From contig OX421962.1 in NCBI GenBank assembly GCA_949128115.1, positions 41,749,745 through 41,813,744 on the forward strand: a stretch of DNA of 64,000 nucleotides. Direction: 5' to 3'. Made by a program: the position numbers and the translations under genes. The notes under the pieces are model-generated. The model made no database searches. It saw nothing but the letters and a program-made list of their open reading frames with translations, and was not told the origin of the DNA. Each line of letters begins with the position of its first letter. Position 1 is the first letter of the stretch. This DNA comes from Anaspis maculata (lineage: Eukaryota > Arthropoda > Insecta > Coleoptera > Scraptiidae). Positions 49,054 through 60,118 of the stretch are shown in pieces.

Positions 49054-49624
49054 TTCTTTTTTTCCGCATTTTAAAAGCTTGACAGACACATATCACTGTT
49101 TAATACAAAGATACCATTTTCAGTAGTTGAGGATGTTATTTCCTAGCATAAAAAACGGCTGAAACAGACTGCGGATCAGCTGCAGAGCGGAAGAGAAACA
49201 ACAGATAGATTCTTTTGGCGTGAGTTACTGCCAAATCTGTGCAGCTAAGACGTAACAGAAAAATTAGTTATTTAAATCTGAGCTGGCAAGAGAATGAGGG
49301 TCTTTTTTCAAAAAATATATAAAAATTTTGAAAAAAAATCGAGTTTTTCGGATTTTGAAAGTTTGAAATACATACTTATACATTTTCACACCTGATTTTA
49401 GGAAACCCTTATTTTTTTCAATTCTCCACACTCACTCCACTGGTTTTCATGGCACTCACGTTTGAAGAAAGAGCACTATACTAGGAAATGCCGTATTTTT
49501 TGTGTGGAAAAAACGGCAGCATTAATAAATTTAGCGACGAAAGTTACTCCAATTGAGAAACGTCGTTCAATTCCGCAATTTCAAAAAGTTCAAGTAAGTC
49601 AAGCTTTCTAAATGCGAAAAAAAA

Positions 49625-49712
49625 GAATAAAAAAAAAGGTATTCGCGGAGATTAGAACCTTTGAATTCGTTTACTTTTATCTAGACCACTCGACCATCTT
49701 GCCTTCTGTCAA
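49625..49712 (-). ncRNA. tRNA-like pol III unit, inverted copy
   Basis: On the minus strand this is the mirror copy of the unit at 48970-49053, with A-box and B-box-like sequences and a T run after it. It differs by a 6-bp gap just before the B box and a few substitutions. Confidence 0.4.
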
Positions 49713-50706
49713 TCATTGTGACATTTTTTTATATAAGCAAGAGGTGTAAAAAATGATTCAAAATGGGCATCTTTAAATCCGGCGGCGACCCTTATAGCAG
49801 GGGATGGAAGGTGGCTGTCGGGTATCGGAAGATTCGTCGTATTGCCCACTATCGATTGAAACAGAAATTCTTCATAAAAGCGATCGACCCAGAATTTTGC
49901 AGTGGGCTCCCGCACTATAAATATTAGCGGAATTTTAACCGTATCAGTCAAAACTATCAAATTTATAGTACCTACATCTTAATTTAGACAATTATCATCA
50001 ATAACAACAACTTAGTGAACAACTGCACTGAACAACAAACAGTGAATTGGACAATGCAAAGCGCAGGCGCGGTTTTATCAACACGTTGACTGCCAAGCAC
50101 ATTTTCGGAAAATGTCCCCACAGACCACTATTAGACAAAATAATTGATCGGTAGGGACCACAGGAAAAAGTTAGAAGAAAATCGAAAAAACACGATCGGC
50201 AAGACAGGTCTTTGGACCATGCTCATCCCATGTAATGCATGATGATCTTGTCAGTCCTACCAGCAGGTCCTATGAGGTCACACGGATGCAAGTCCCATAG
50301 GACCAGCACCAGCGCGACTTGTTAACGCAAATTGAAACGCAAAATGCCGAGTCCAAGAGGCCAGCGTGGCAGTGAACGTGTGAAGGCAACTGAAATATAA
50401 CCAGTTAGATGAGCTATCTTAAAAATATAAAAATATACACTCTTAAAACGAGGTTCATGCTCATTCGCTGGGGTGTGCTCATTCACTCGACGATTGACCC
50501 TACTCTCTATCGCGGGAGGCGGAATGAAATGAAAATTTCAGCAGCTTACTATTTGTTTCAATGTAATGGTAATAATGGTATATTTTTATTTATCTTTATA
50601 ATAAATCTGCTACCGGAAAAAAGTCGCGAACGATACGAAACAAGTGAATATCCCCTCACGTGCGTGAGTCGCAATAGCGTATCTTCTTAGTGCAGATCTG
50701 TCATTG

Positions 50707-51305
50707 ATGGAAATGAAGTACGGCTTGAAAATTAAAAAGGTTCATACGAGACAAGAGTAAGTTTCACGTTTCATAACAATCGTTCCACTAATGGAAAATT
50801 TTAGTATGCCGGCCACGATAGCGGCGGAATCATGAAATTCATCTTGAAAATAAGAATCTTTATACAAGACAAAAATAAGTTCAAAGTTTAATGTCAATCC
50901 TTCCACTAATAAGAGATTTCAATATGGCGGCCAAGATAGCGGCGCAATCATGAAATTTAGCTTGAAAATACGAATGTTCATACAAGACAAAAATAAGTTC
51001 CAAGTTTCATGACAATCGTTCAACTAATAAGAGATTTCAATATAGCGGCCAAGATGTCGGTGGAATCATGAAATTAAACTTGAAATAAAAATGATCATAC
51101 GTGACAAGGGTAATTTCCAAGTTCGATGAAAATCATTCCACTGATGAGAAATTTCAATATGGCGGCCAAGATGACGGTGGAATCATGAAATTAAACTTGA
51201 AAATAAAAATGACTATACGAGACACAGGTAAGTTCCAAGTTTCATGAAAATCGTTCCACTATCAAGAAATTTCAATATGGCGACCAAGATGGCGGCGCAA
51301 CGATG
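50707..51305 (+). repeat. Tandem array, 118-bp unit, about five copies
   Basis: The landmark AAATTTCAATATGGCGGCCA recurs at spacings of 117-118 bp (50793, 50911, 51029, 51146, 51264 for the preceding purine block). Copies are moderately diverged. It runs straight into the second tandem block and appears to be part of one composite element. Confidence 0.85.
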
Positions 51306-51309
51306 AAAT

Positions 51310-51830
51310 CCAATCTGCCTACTGGCCACCCTTGAGGACCTAAGCTCCATCCATCGGAAAAGTTCCAGGGCTCCAGCTTCATTCCCCGAAAAAGGAGTTC
51401 AACTTCTTGGAAGTGCACAGGAAATCTTAGTTTTTTGATAATAATAGTGATTTGAAAACTATGTATGTATAAAAAAAAAAGTCCATTGGCCACCCTTAGG
51501 GACATCAGCTATCCATCGGACAAAGTTCCAAGGCTCTAGCTTTATTCCCCGAGGAGGAGTTCAACTTCTTAGAAGTGCACAGTAAATCTTTCTTCGATAA
51601 TAATAATGATAACTATGTATGAATAAAAAAACTAATGCCCATTGGCCACCCTTGGAGTGATCAGCTATCATTCAAAAAAAGTTCTAAGGTTCTATCTTCA
51701 TTCCCCGAGGAAGAGTAGAACTTCCTAATTTCTACACGGACAGACAGACGGACAGACAGACAGACAAACCGGCCATATAGGCGTCATTTTCTTACGAAAA
51801 TACGCTAATAAAAACACACAACACTTTTAT
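51310..51830 (+). mobile_element. Helentron/DINE-like end: tandem blocks, GTCY microsatellite, terminal hairpin
   Basis: The block starting (A/C)TTGGCCACCCTT repeats at about 51322, 51487 and 51642. It is followed by a GACA/GACG run at 51737-51766 (GTCY on the other strand) and then a stem-loop near 51780-51815 (AGGCGTCATTTTCTTACGAAAAT then ACGCTAA). Central tandem repeats plus a GTCY microsatellite and a 3' hairpin near CTRR are described for DINE-1/Helentron-associated elements; assignment here is an inference. Confidence 0.55.
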
Positions 51831-53072
51831 GGGACTGGGCAAGGAATAAGAACGCCCTGCAAGTCAGCGAGAACGTCATGCTTGCTTATTCCAAAGAGCT
51901 GAGTCTGCGATTAGTCAGCAGTCGACTCTATGGGCAACGTACTCTATGTTGAAAACCACGTTAAACATCATCAAATGGCATAACCTGTCACTTAAACATC
52001 ACAAATATCAACGAGTAGCGGTAGTGATCAAGAAGGCCAGCGCTGTCAATTCCATTACTGACCTAGGTAAGGAATGAGTTCATTCCTGACCTCGTCGGAG
52101 TTAGTATAATGAATGCATTCCTAATATGATTGTGAGTAAATTAAATTACCTGACTTGTTTCTGCAATATTGCTATTTTCCTCGTATTTTTCATTACATTG
52201 GCGCACAAATCTGAAGAATTCACTTACTTCAAAACTGATGAACGCTCAAAAATTCAAAAAAGAACGCCCTTTTTATCACCACCTGAATCCTGGCAATTTA
52301 CGTAACGTGAGATTATAACTTCAGTTAATATTCCCGCCGTTCGTGAAGAAATTCAATATGGAGGAGAACAAGTGTGAGATCTTGGTAATCCAAGTCTTTT
52401 CGGCTCGGTAAAAAACAAATAACCTGCTGAGGACTTCCACTTCGTCCGTTGAATTTAAACGATTGCGAATATTACGGAGAATATTACCAAGGTATAACTT
52501 TATGAGTAAAAAATTAGGTTCAAATTTAGCTCTTGAAAAATGGGTAGGTTATGAACAATATGTACAAACAAAAAACAACAATAACTAAAATATAAAAATA
52601 TGGAAGCTCGTTGAAATATGACTGAATTTGAATTGTAAAATTGCTCGAAAAATTCCAACAGAGAATCAGCTTTTAGTTTAGACGAAATCTCCAAATTCAC
52701 GATGTTTTTAAGGTTGGGGCAGGTAGGCATCCAATATGGTTTCAGTAGAGGTTTCATTAAGAATATTTGCATATTAATATAATATGCAGGCATGTAATAA
52801 AGTGTCCTAGGGTTATAGAGCTCTGTGAAGGATCAAGGTATGAGAACTATGGACTTATCCTTTAGACCCTTTTACCTAAAGTAGCTTTATACGGGGTGTC
52901 CCATATTTAATCACAAAGCAATCGATAAACCATCAAAAAGGAAGAGGACTTTCTCCATGAAAACCCTCCAAAAACGCATAATGACGGTGATACAGTATAC
53001 AACTCTTCAAAGATGGAAATAAAAGAACGATCTTATTTTCTTGATTAACTTTCAGGTTTTTCGAGCTAGTGT
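51831..53072. other. No recognised gene
   Basis: AT-rich sequence. ACGGGGTGTCCCATATTTAAT at 52892 resembles a single MITE terminus, but no partner end was found. Confidence 0.35.
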
Positions 53073-53195
53073 TACCGCTACACGAGACGAGACGTGACTT
53101 TGGATTGCTCGTCTCGTCTCGAGATCGCGAGACGAGACTGAGGCTTGGTCTTGTCTCCAGCCTTGCGAGTCTCATCTCGAAAAGTCTCGACTAGT
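53073..53195. repeat. CGAGAC-rich low-complexity island
   Basis: Degenerate CGAGAC/GTCTCG words in both orientations fill about 120 bp (for example GAGACGAGACG, CTCGTCTCGTCTCGAGATCG). It forms many alternative hairpins. No gene is recognised. Confidence 0.6.
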
Positions 53196-53273
53196 CTATC
53201 ATACGATTTCCATCAAAATTGCATAGCTATAATGCTGGACTTCAGTTAGTTAATCATGTAGAGTCGACGACAC

Positions 53274-53487
53274 ACCACAGGGACCCGTGGGCGGGGCTGA
53301 ACAGGAAAGCAAAAATCGTTTTGGTCCTGTCAAGTCCGTGTGTTAAAATAGGGGTACAACACCGTCAGCTGGAGTGGTGAACCATTACCAGGTCACAGGC
53401 GAACCTAAAATCCCACTGCAAATCTAGGTGCACCACTAGATGAACTCAGTTTGCGCAGTTAGGCTCCGCCCACAGGTCCCTCTGGTA
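53274..53487. mobile_element. MITE with CACAGGGACC ends
   Basis: ACCACAGGGACCCGTGGGCG and CGCCCACAGGTCCCTCTGGT are inverse ends of a 0.21-kb element. It is GC-richer than its flanks and has no open frame of note. Confidence 0.7.
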
Positions 53488-53781
53488 TTCCGGTTACTCT
53501 AGGTAGATACCTCGGTAGATACTTTTGATTTGCCAAATTTTTTGTGTCATTTTTTTTAACCAAACATGCGGGCTTTTGCAGGGTAGGTAGCGACTAGCGA
53601 GGTAGGTTTCTAGTTTTTCGCGGAAGACTATTACAGAAAAATTCAGAAATTGGATGTTCGAGATTTAAATTTTCCACGCTCACGCTCAAAATCACTCCAT
53701 ACGTCCCTGGCTACTCGCCGGGAAAGTATTGTGATGTCACAACAGATTCTTCTAGTCACGCACGATTACGATAGTATAATT

Positions 53782-53913
53782 ATTATGTGATCAAATGAAT
53801 AATTCTCAGTTTAGGCAGGTTATTGCCTGGTCAAATTCAGGGGTGGGAGCTGATGTACTTGGCTAGGGCACAGCCTACCTAAATCAAAAACTCATTTTGA
53901 TCACACGATACAT
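53782..53913. mobile_element. MITE related to the dimer at 25595-25864
   Basis: TTATGTGATCAAATGAATAA and TCATTTTGATCACACGATAC are inverse ends. The interior GCCTGGTCAAATTCAGG and GCACAGCCTACC resembles the 25595 family. Confidence 0.6.
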
Positions 53914-54299
53914 AAACAGAGCATCAGCGAATTTTGTTCTTTGAATTTAATTATCTGGATAATTTTACCTTAGGATGAGTGCATTTCTGTTCAGGGATCA
54001 CTTTCTGTTGTTCCTGTAATTGTTGATATAACGTTTATCCTCATGTTAAAGTTGAAAGTTATACTGGAATATTTACCTATAGCCTTGGTTCCTAGACGTC
54101 AAATTGGAATAACTTAATTGTATCATCGAGTTATATTTCAATTCGCGATCTTATTGGCTAAGGGTTATTTATAAAAAAAAACTGAGCTTGGTTCAGCTAT
54201 TAACTTGAATTAAATATTCACTTGAAAGTCCTGGAACCAAAGGAGAGTGTTCTTATCTTTCTGAAAAAAATAGTTAGGTGGTTTGGCAAAGCTCAAAAA

Positions 54300-54880
54300 T
54301 TTACCATTGAATTATTCAAAATCTATCCGATGGATTGGAACCAAGTTTGACAGGGAGCAACACAACAAAAGAGTCAATTCAAGTCTGCAGTGCAGTTTTT
54401 CATCATTTTCCAGTCGGACGTTGTGAATTTTCAAAATATCTCCTAGCCGTTGCCACCCGAGAGGGCCTCGCACCCAGATTTTGACCAGGACGACTCGCTT
54501 TTGATGCAGGACTCCACTCAAAACTTCATTTCCGCTAGGGGATCGAATTTTTTCAATAATTCCAACTGACATTGAAAGTAGATCGGATTGGGCATCATGT
54601 AGACTCATTTTTTAAAATCGATACGGGTTCGATTTACCGACGGCAATTTTTTCAAAATAAAATTTGCACATTCCGTGAATTTGAAGAAACTGCAGTGCAA
54701 ACTTCGACATGCGGTGAGCCCCACGAAATATTAATTTTAGGTGCAGACATGGTGGGAATGAAAGTTGAAGAAAAGGTTGAGTTAATTTTTGAAGAAAAAA
54801 TTTTTGAAATCGGACCAACGGTTGCCAAGTTTTCCTTTCTGGAAAAACTGCAAATTTCCCAACTTTTTATTCCTTTTTAT
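54300..54880 (+). repeat. Long noncoding repeat family, copy 5
   Basis: Begins at the family edge AATCTATCCGATGGATTGGA, runs through GAAATATTAATTTTAGGTGC and AAATCGGACCAACGGTTGCC, and stops where the foldback at 54894 begins. Open frames on both strands are not conserved in other copies. Confidence 0.65.
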
Positions 54881-54893
54881 GTTCCGCCAATAG

Positions 54894-56402
54894 GCCAGGC
54901 GGTAGGTCATTCTGGATAGAAAAAATTCCGACCAAAGCTTTTATGGTGTCAAACTCTTCGTAAGGTCAGTAGGTATCTACCACTGAGTTTCCGCCCAAAA
55001 ACGAGTTGTGCTGATTCCTCCACATCTGCCCGAAGGTCAAAGATGTCTTGAAGGTGGAAAAAGACCTGTTAAACCCCCGTACTTTTTAATTTTATTTGCC
55101 TCAATGCAAACGTACAACTCTTACGCAAACATTGGAAGCATTTGTCATCATCTCTGTGCCAGTCTTACTATTGAAAAAAAAAGATTTCTTTGTGCGGGTC
55201 AGATAATTGACATTTGATTGTTTTTCTACACAAGAAAACGATGGAGCAACATGTATTTTGGATGTTTTCTACTGACTCGTACCCACTGAACCCATTTATG
55301 GTGTTAAAATTTCAATAACAGCATTTTTGAAGATGTTGCCCGCTAAGAAGTGGATAATTTTTACCCGCCTGTTTAGCAGCAATTTTTTCAATTTTACCAA
55401 AAAACCGTTTTTGGAAATTTTAGAAGGAATGACAAGCTGGAACTCTTTTCTAATGATATTATGTCTGGCTTAACCGCGGCACGCTTTTAGAAAGTGTAAG
55501 AAACGATTTTCTTTTCGAGCGGTTCTATTTTATCCGCGTGCGGCCGTGCCTACTTGACATAGACCGAACTGATTACAAAAGCTTGGAAATGTAGTCTCTT
55601 CCAGCCTTAAAACACGACCATTATTGATAAAATAATGTATAATTTCTTCATAAATCAATGTACAAAGTCTTAATAATAATGGTCGTGTTTTAAAGCTGGA
55701 AAAGAGTACATTTCTAAGCTCGTGTAAACAGTCCGGTCTATGTCAAGTAGGCACGGCCGCACGCGGGTGAAATAGGACCGCTCAAAAAGAAATAAGTTTT
55801 TTAGACTTTCAAGTGCGTGCCGCGATTAAGCCAGGCATGATATAGTTAGAGAAGAGTTTGAGCTTTTCATTCCTTATAAAATTTTTGCAAACGGTGTTTG
55901 GTAAAATTGAAAAAATTGCTGCTGAACAGGCGGGTAAAAATTATTCACTTCCTAGCGGGCAACATCTTCAAAAATGCTGTTATTGAAATTTTAACACCAT
56001 AAATAGGTTCAGTGGGTACGAGTTGGTGGAAAACATCCAAAATACATGTTGCTTCATCGTTTTCTTGTGTGGAAAAACAATCAAATGTGAATTATCTGAC
56101 CCGCACAAAGAAATCTTTTTTTTCAACAGTAAGACTGGCACAGAGATGATGACAAATGCTTCCAATGTTTGCGTAAGAGTTGTACGTTTGCATTGAGGCA
56201 AATAAAATAAAAAAGTACGGGGGTTTAACAGGTCTTTTTGCACCTTCAAGTCATCTTTTACATTTAGGCAGATGTGGAGGAATCAGCAGAACTCGTTTTT
56301 GGGCGGAAACTCAGTGGTAGATACCTGCTGACCTTACGAAGAGTTTGACTCCATAGAAGCTTTGATCGGAGTTTTTTCTATCCAGAATGACCTACCACCT
56401 AG
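54894..56402. mobile_element. Foldback of 1.5 kb
   Basis: AGGCGGTAGGTCATTCTGGA and TCCAGAATGACCTACCACCT bound arms of about 0.7 kb (for example ACCACTGAGTTTCCGCCCAA and its inverse at 56305-56330) around a centre near 55650. The frames on opposite strands at 55008-55217 and 55980-56249 are mirror copies of one noncoding arm. It interrupts copy 5 of the long noncoding repeat. Confidence 0.82.
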
Positions 56403-59400
56403 CCGCGGGTTCGACCAAAAAGTTAACACAGTGTTAACGGTAATGCATTGTTGAATGGTTTTTGTTCTGGCCAGTGCGACCTATTTAACCATGGAAAATT
56501 CGTAAAATCTTAAAAAAAAGAATCATTCCATCCTTCCTTTTTTTTTGAAACCCGGATTTCTGTCACCAACAAACAGGAATTACAGGAATCAAAGAAAATT
56601 TCACTAACAGCGAGTTAAACTAACACATCTTTGGTGGAACCCCAGGTAGGTAGATGATGTGATGTATGTTTGAGTACGTATAGGTAGCCTAGGTCACTAT
56701 TTTAATGTTCCAAAAGATTGTATTTCAAATATACAATGTAATAATTTATAATAATGAACACTCTTTCCAGCAGGGTTCTTCAGATGGATAAAACAGTTCA
56801 TAGTGATAATTGATAAACTGGGTAGATATCACCTAGTACAATAATGCTATGCCATGAAAAATATTAATGTACAATTTTTTTTATGGGAGTATGTAATAAG
56901 TAGGTAGGTTAATTTTTTATCCCTCGATATATCCTGATAATGGCAAAAAGGACCTATACTTACTACAAAACAGTTTCATTCTCTTCTACCTACCTAAACA
57001 ATGTTGAAGTTAGCGAAGTTGTAGATCGCCAAAATACCATGAGCAGATACTATGAGAGATACTATTCCCCAAACAAAAAAAAATAAGAAGTAATAGAGCA
57101 TGTGAGCATGAGCAAGCAAGATCACATAATCCACTTTGTTTAACATCAATTCACTTTTTTAGTTTATCTACTGTTTCTGGTTTCGGTCTCGGTTTCTGTA
57201 ATTGTAAATAACTGTTTTGTAACTTGGTGAGTTAGCCAGGGAGTGTCTGTGGCCAGGGTGTAAAATTGAACTAAATTTTGGACAACTATGGAACCATGAT
57301 CTATGATCATGAACTCTGAAAGTTTTCAACTGAACACAAAAGTTGTGGAACTATTTTCGACTATGAAGTCGAATCAAGTTCCAACAATGTCAATTCCTCG
57401 GTCGGTTCCCTTCAGGAAATTCCATTTTTTTTTTTTTTTGCTTTGCTTCTTGCGAAAAAATCTACTTACATGTTCGATCTCATGAAACCACGAGGTCTCG
57501 TACGCGTCCTAGGTGGTAAATTCTCGAGTCGTATCTCGCACACCGCCGTCGTTTTTGCACTGATGTTAAACTAACGCGCGAATCTGCAAGGCGCCAATGG
57601 ATGCGCCGACGCCAACATGTGTCCGGCGATAACGCATGGTAAATTACGCAATATTCTGAATAAATTATGATCGCTCGTATGTATCGCAACCTAACACACA
57701 GGAAGATGCAAGAAGCAGGGCAGCAAGACAGCAGCAGGCAATCAAACCGAAGTTCTTCCTGTGCCGAATTAAAAACCCATTTCATGTTTTCTCCTCCGAA
57801 CTCTCTCTACTCCGCTTTCGGTTCCGTTATCCTGCCTAGAGGCAGGAGCTCCATTTCTTTGTGCAGACTCTAGCGAAACGTCTCGGAAATATCCCAGTGG
57901 GTGCTTTTTGTGAAAGCTCACTCCCACTTTTTCTTGATTTAACTCATGAAGCTTGTTTCTAGACATCTACTTATCAACTTTAAGAAAATCAGGTGCAAAC
58001 AGGACATCAAATTTTTTGACATTTCAAAGTAACCGACAATGTATACCGGTCATCCAAGAGCCAGGACTACAAATACCTACTTGTGGTGTTCCTGGATGCA
58101 ATGAAAAGAATAAAGATTTACCCCAAGCTCTATCCCAACTTCCATTTTCCCATATGTCTCAGGAAAAATATCTGCAACAGCTCTTCATATTGAAAACAAC
58201 AAGTCAACAAGTACGAGCATGTACAAAACCTTAAACATGTTTCCTTGTCCGATGAAACAACCAATTTTTAATGGAGCTTTCTCTGCATAAAGCATTTAAT
58301 TCAGATAACTTCAAATTAAATGCGTAAAAAATTACAGCTTCAAAGAACAAGCCGTAAGCCGTCATGATGAGTCTAAGTACAAATTCACCTATATCAAATA
58401 ATAATAGTTGATTGCAATGTTTGGTACGATTGCGAATACTCTCGGAGCTATGGGGGTCGGGAGTTCTTCGAGCAAGTGAATCACTTGTTTTGAAAAGCGC
58501 ATGAGCCGCACTGACCAGTAACTTTTGAGGAAAATAGAAAAACAGTACATCCATAGGTATTCTTCTACAGTGCTACAGATCACCACAATCTACCATATAA
58601 AGATTACCCGGACACCTAAAACACATTTTACCTGGCGCAAATTCCGTAACAATACTATAATATTAAAATTCAACGTGGACAAAAGCTTCATGGGACACAA
58701 AAGCGATTTTCACCATAGTGGGAAATTCACTAAATACCTTGCGATACCTCCTCTCGGTCAATATCGTTTTGAAATTATGCAAAATTCTAGTAGATACCCA
58801 TTATACAGAGAGCATGCAGTGGCGTGCCCAGGGGGACTAGTGCGGGAGGCGTGCCTCCCCCGCTTTCCACTATTGCAGCCCCTCTGCGTCAGAGACGAAT
58901 AAATACTTTTTCAAAAAGCCAATAAATTTGAATTTCTCTTCTACCGCGGTGCTAATAATTAATTTATCATATGAGTCCTGCCACGCGACCCTTCGGAAAG
59001 AAGAAATTCGGGAACTCATAGCTCACTCGAATCACACTAGGATTGAACTCAGTATACTTAAAAATCATCAGGTTCAATAGCAGAGCTCCCAACTTGTTAA
59101 ATTTTTGCCTCCGGTGCCATTTTTTTGGGGGTAGAATGCCAACATTTGACTGAGCGGAGCAATCAGAAAACTGTCCTCTCCTGCAAAAATTTGGCTACGG
59201 CGCCCTCATCTCTCAAAATTTGCCTAGGCAAGAATTAGCCCCTCCACATATGAAATTTTCGCCCGTGGCGCTGTTTTTTTTTCAGATTTTGCCCAGGCTG
59301 AACTGTCAAAGAGCCCACCTCTTTCCAAAAATATTCGGCTACGGAACGATTCTCATCACTTCTCTCACAGTTTTTAGCGCTCGTTCGATGCTGCTATCAC

Positions 59401-59522
59401 GGACTCAGCCCGCCACTGACTGGCAACAATCATGATGATCAAGTTATGCAAATAATATGTGCACGACATAAAGATTACCTACCTACCTACTGAACAGGTA
59501 TAGATAGTGTTCAATCAGAAAG
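56403..59522. other. Upstream flank of the protease gene, no gene called
   Basis: AT-rich with AGGT runs. 57480-57870 is GC-richer and lacks repeat matches in the window, so it could hold an exon or promoter of an unrecognised gene. No conserved protein motif was seen. Confidence 0.3.
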
Positions 59523-59550
59523 ATGAAGGTGTTACTTGTCCTGTTTATTT
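59523..59550 (+). CDS. Modular serine protease (ModSP-like), exon 1: signal peptide
   Basis: The ATG opens a strongly hydrophobic signal peptide (MKVLLVLFI) and the exon ends in phase 1 before a consensus donor GTGAGT at 59551. The start is chosen because the splice chain into the CCP exon keeps one frame and because a secretion signal is expected in front of an extracellular CCP domain. The 114-nt intron that follows contains an ACCT-rich run. The promoter was not identified with confidence. Confidence 0.75.
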
Positions 59551-59664
59551 GTGAGTATCTATCTACCTACCTACCTACTTAAAAAAAAATACTTGCATGG
59601 AATGTTTATACTTTCGGCTTCATCTATACATTATTTATTCTAATAACCAAAATATTGTTTTCAG

Positions 59665-59692
59665 TGCTACACGGATCGTTCGAAGACTCAGG
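59665..59692 (+). CDS. Modular serine protease, exon 2: end of signal peptide and linker
   Basis: This 28-nt microexon lies between acceptor ttttcag (ending 59664) and donor GTAAGT (59693). It completes the signal peptide and adds a short acidic linker (LLHGSFEDSG), entering in phase 1 and leaving in phase 2. Its placement rests on both splice sites being canonical and on preserving the frame into the CCP domain. No LDL-receptor class A repeats are encoded here, although described insect ModSP proteins carry several before the CCP. Confidence 0.7.
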
Positions 59693-59754
59693 GTAAGTTT
59701 GACTGACAACAATTTGAACTTTCACTGAAGCTCTATTACTGCGAATGCGAACAG

Positions 59755-59954
59755 ATGTGAATTGCCAAATCATCCAGAGAATGGCCAATGGAAAGTTCTT
59801 GGTGCCACAACCGGCCTTTCGCCTGGCAGCACAGTTGAAAGTGGATCCGTACTTTCTGTATCCTGTAACAAGGGGTTCAAAATCGTCGGCACAAAATTAG
59901 GGATTTGTGAAGACCAACAATTCCAATGGCAAACGAAAATGGCACATTGTTCAA
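59755..59954 (+). CDS. Modular serine protease, exon 3: CCP/sushi domain
   Basis: The exon encodes one complete complement control protein (sushi) domain at residues 20-85. The four cysteines C20, C56, C70 and C84, the CNKGF motif after the second Cys and Trp77 near the end fit the family pattern, with pairing 1-3 and 2-4 expected. One domain per exon in phase 1 is typical for CCP modules. It begins after acceptor gcgaacag and ends with TCA A before GTAAGT at 59955. In invertebrate modular proteases such domains mediate contact with upstream recognition proteins; that role is inferred here. Confidence 0.88.
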
Positions 59955-60017
59955 GTAAGTCCTTGCGAAAAAGCACCTGACATTTTTAGCACCACCATTT
60001 TTTTAATAAAATCCTAG

Positions 60018-60118
60018 CCAGAACTCGCGCCAAAGAGTCCAATACAGCAGTCTTTGCAGCTGAAGTAGCATCTGATGATGACATTTTAGTAAACTTGTTG
60101 GAACAGACTAAAGCGTAA
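60018..60118 (+). CDS. Candidate alternative terminal exon of the CCP/protease gene
   Basis: A 63-nt interval from the exon 3 donor (GTAAGT, 59955) ends with a T-rich tract and cctag at 60017, giving an intron-like unit of typical minimal insect size. Splicing there joins the leftover A to CC and opens 33 codons ending in TAA at 60116-60118, with a hydrophilic acidic tail (AAEVASDDDILVNLLEQ and so on). The product would be a secreted protein of about 118 residues: signal peptide, one CCP and a short tail, with no protease domain. An ATTAAA polyadenylation-like hexamer lies just after the stop. The phase match and lack of stops support it, but no transcript evidence is available; chance is possible for a frame this short. 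Confidence 0.45.

Larger units (their letters stand above)
48756..49919. mobile_element. Foldback of 1.16 kb with tRNA-like segments in both arms
   Basis: CGGGAGCCCACTGCAAAATT and AATTTTGCAGTGGGCTCCCG are inverse edges. The arms (about 330 bp) include CGATACCCGACAGCCACCTT and its partner, and each carries the tRNA-like block. The short open frames in the arms are mirror images and not genes. Confidence 0.8.

Noticed and set aside
50707..51305. CRISPR array
   Set aside because: Units are direct 118-bp repeats without distinct spacers, in a eukaryotic genome.
54312..56249. Several frames of 68-115 codons
   Set aside because: They coincide with the long noncoding repeat and the arms of a foldback. 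They are not conserved between copies.
57480..57785. 101-codon minus-strand frame
   Set aside because: No family motif. Overlapping frames on the other strand are equally long. Kept only as an unexplained GC-rich island.
60018..60118. Internal (cassette) exon of the protease leading on to exon 4
   Set aside because: The GT sites inside would leave phase 0 whereas exon 4 needs phase 1, and the frame ends at TAA. Only a terminal exon fits.
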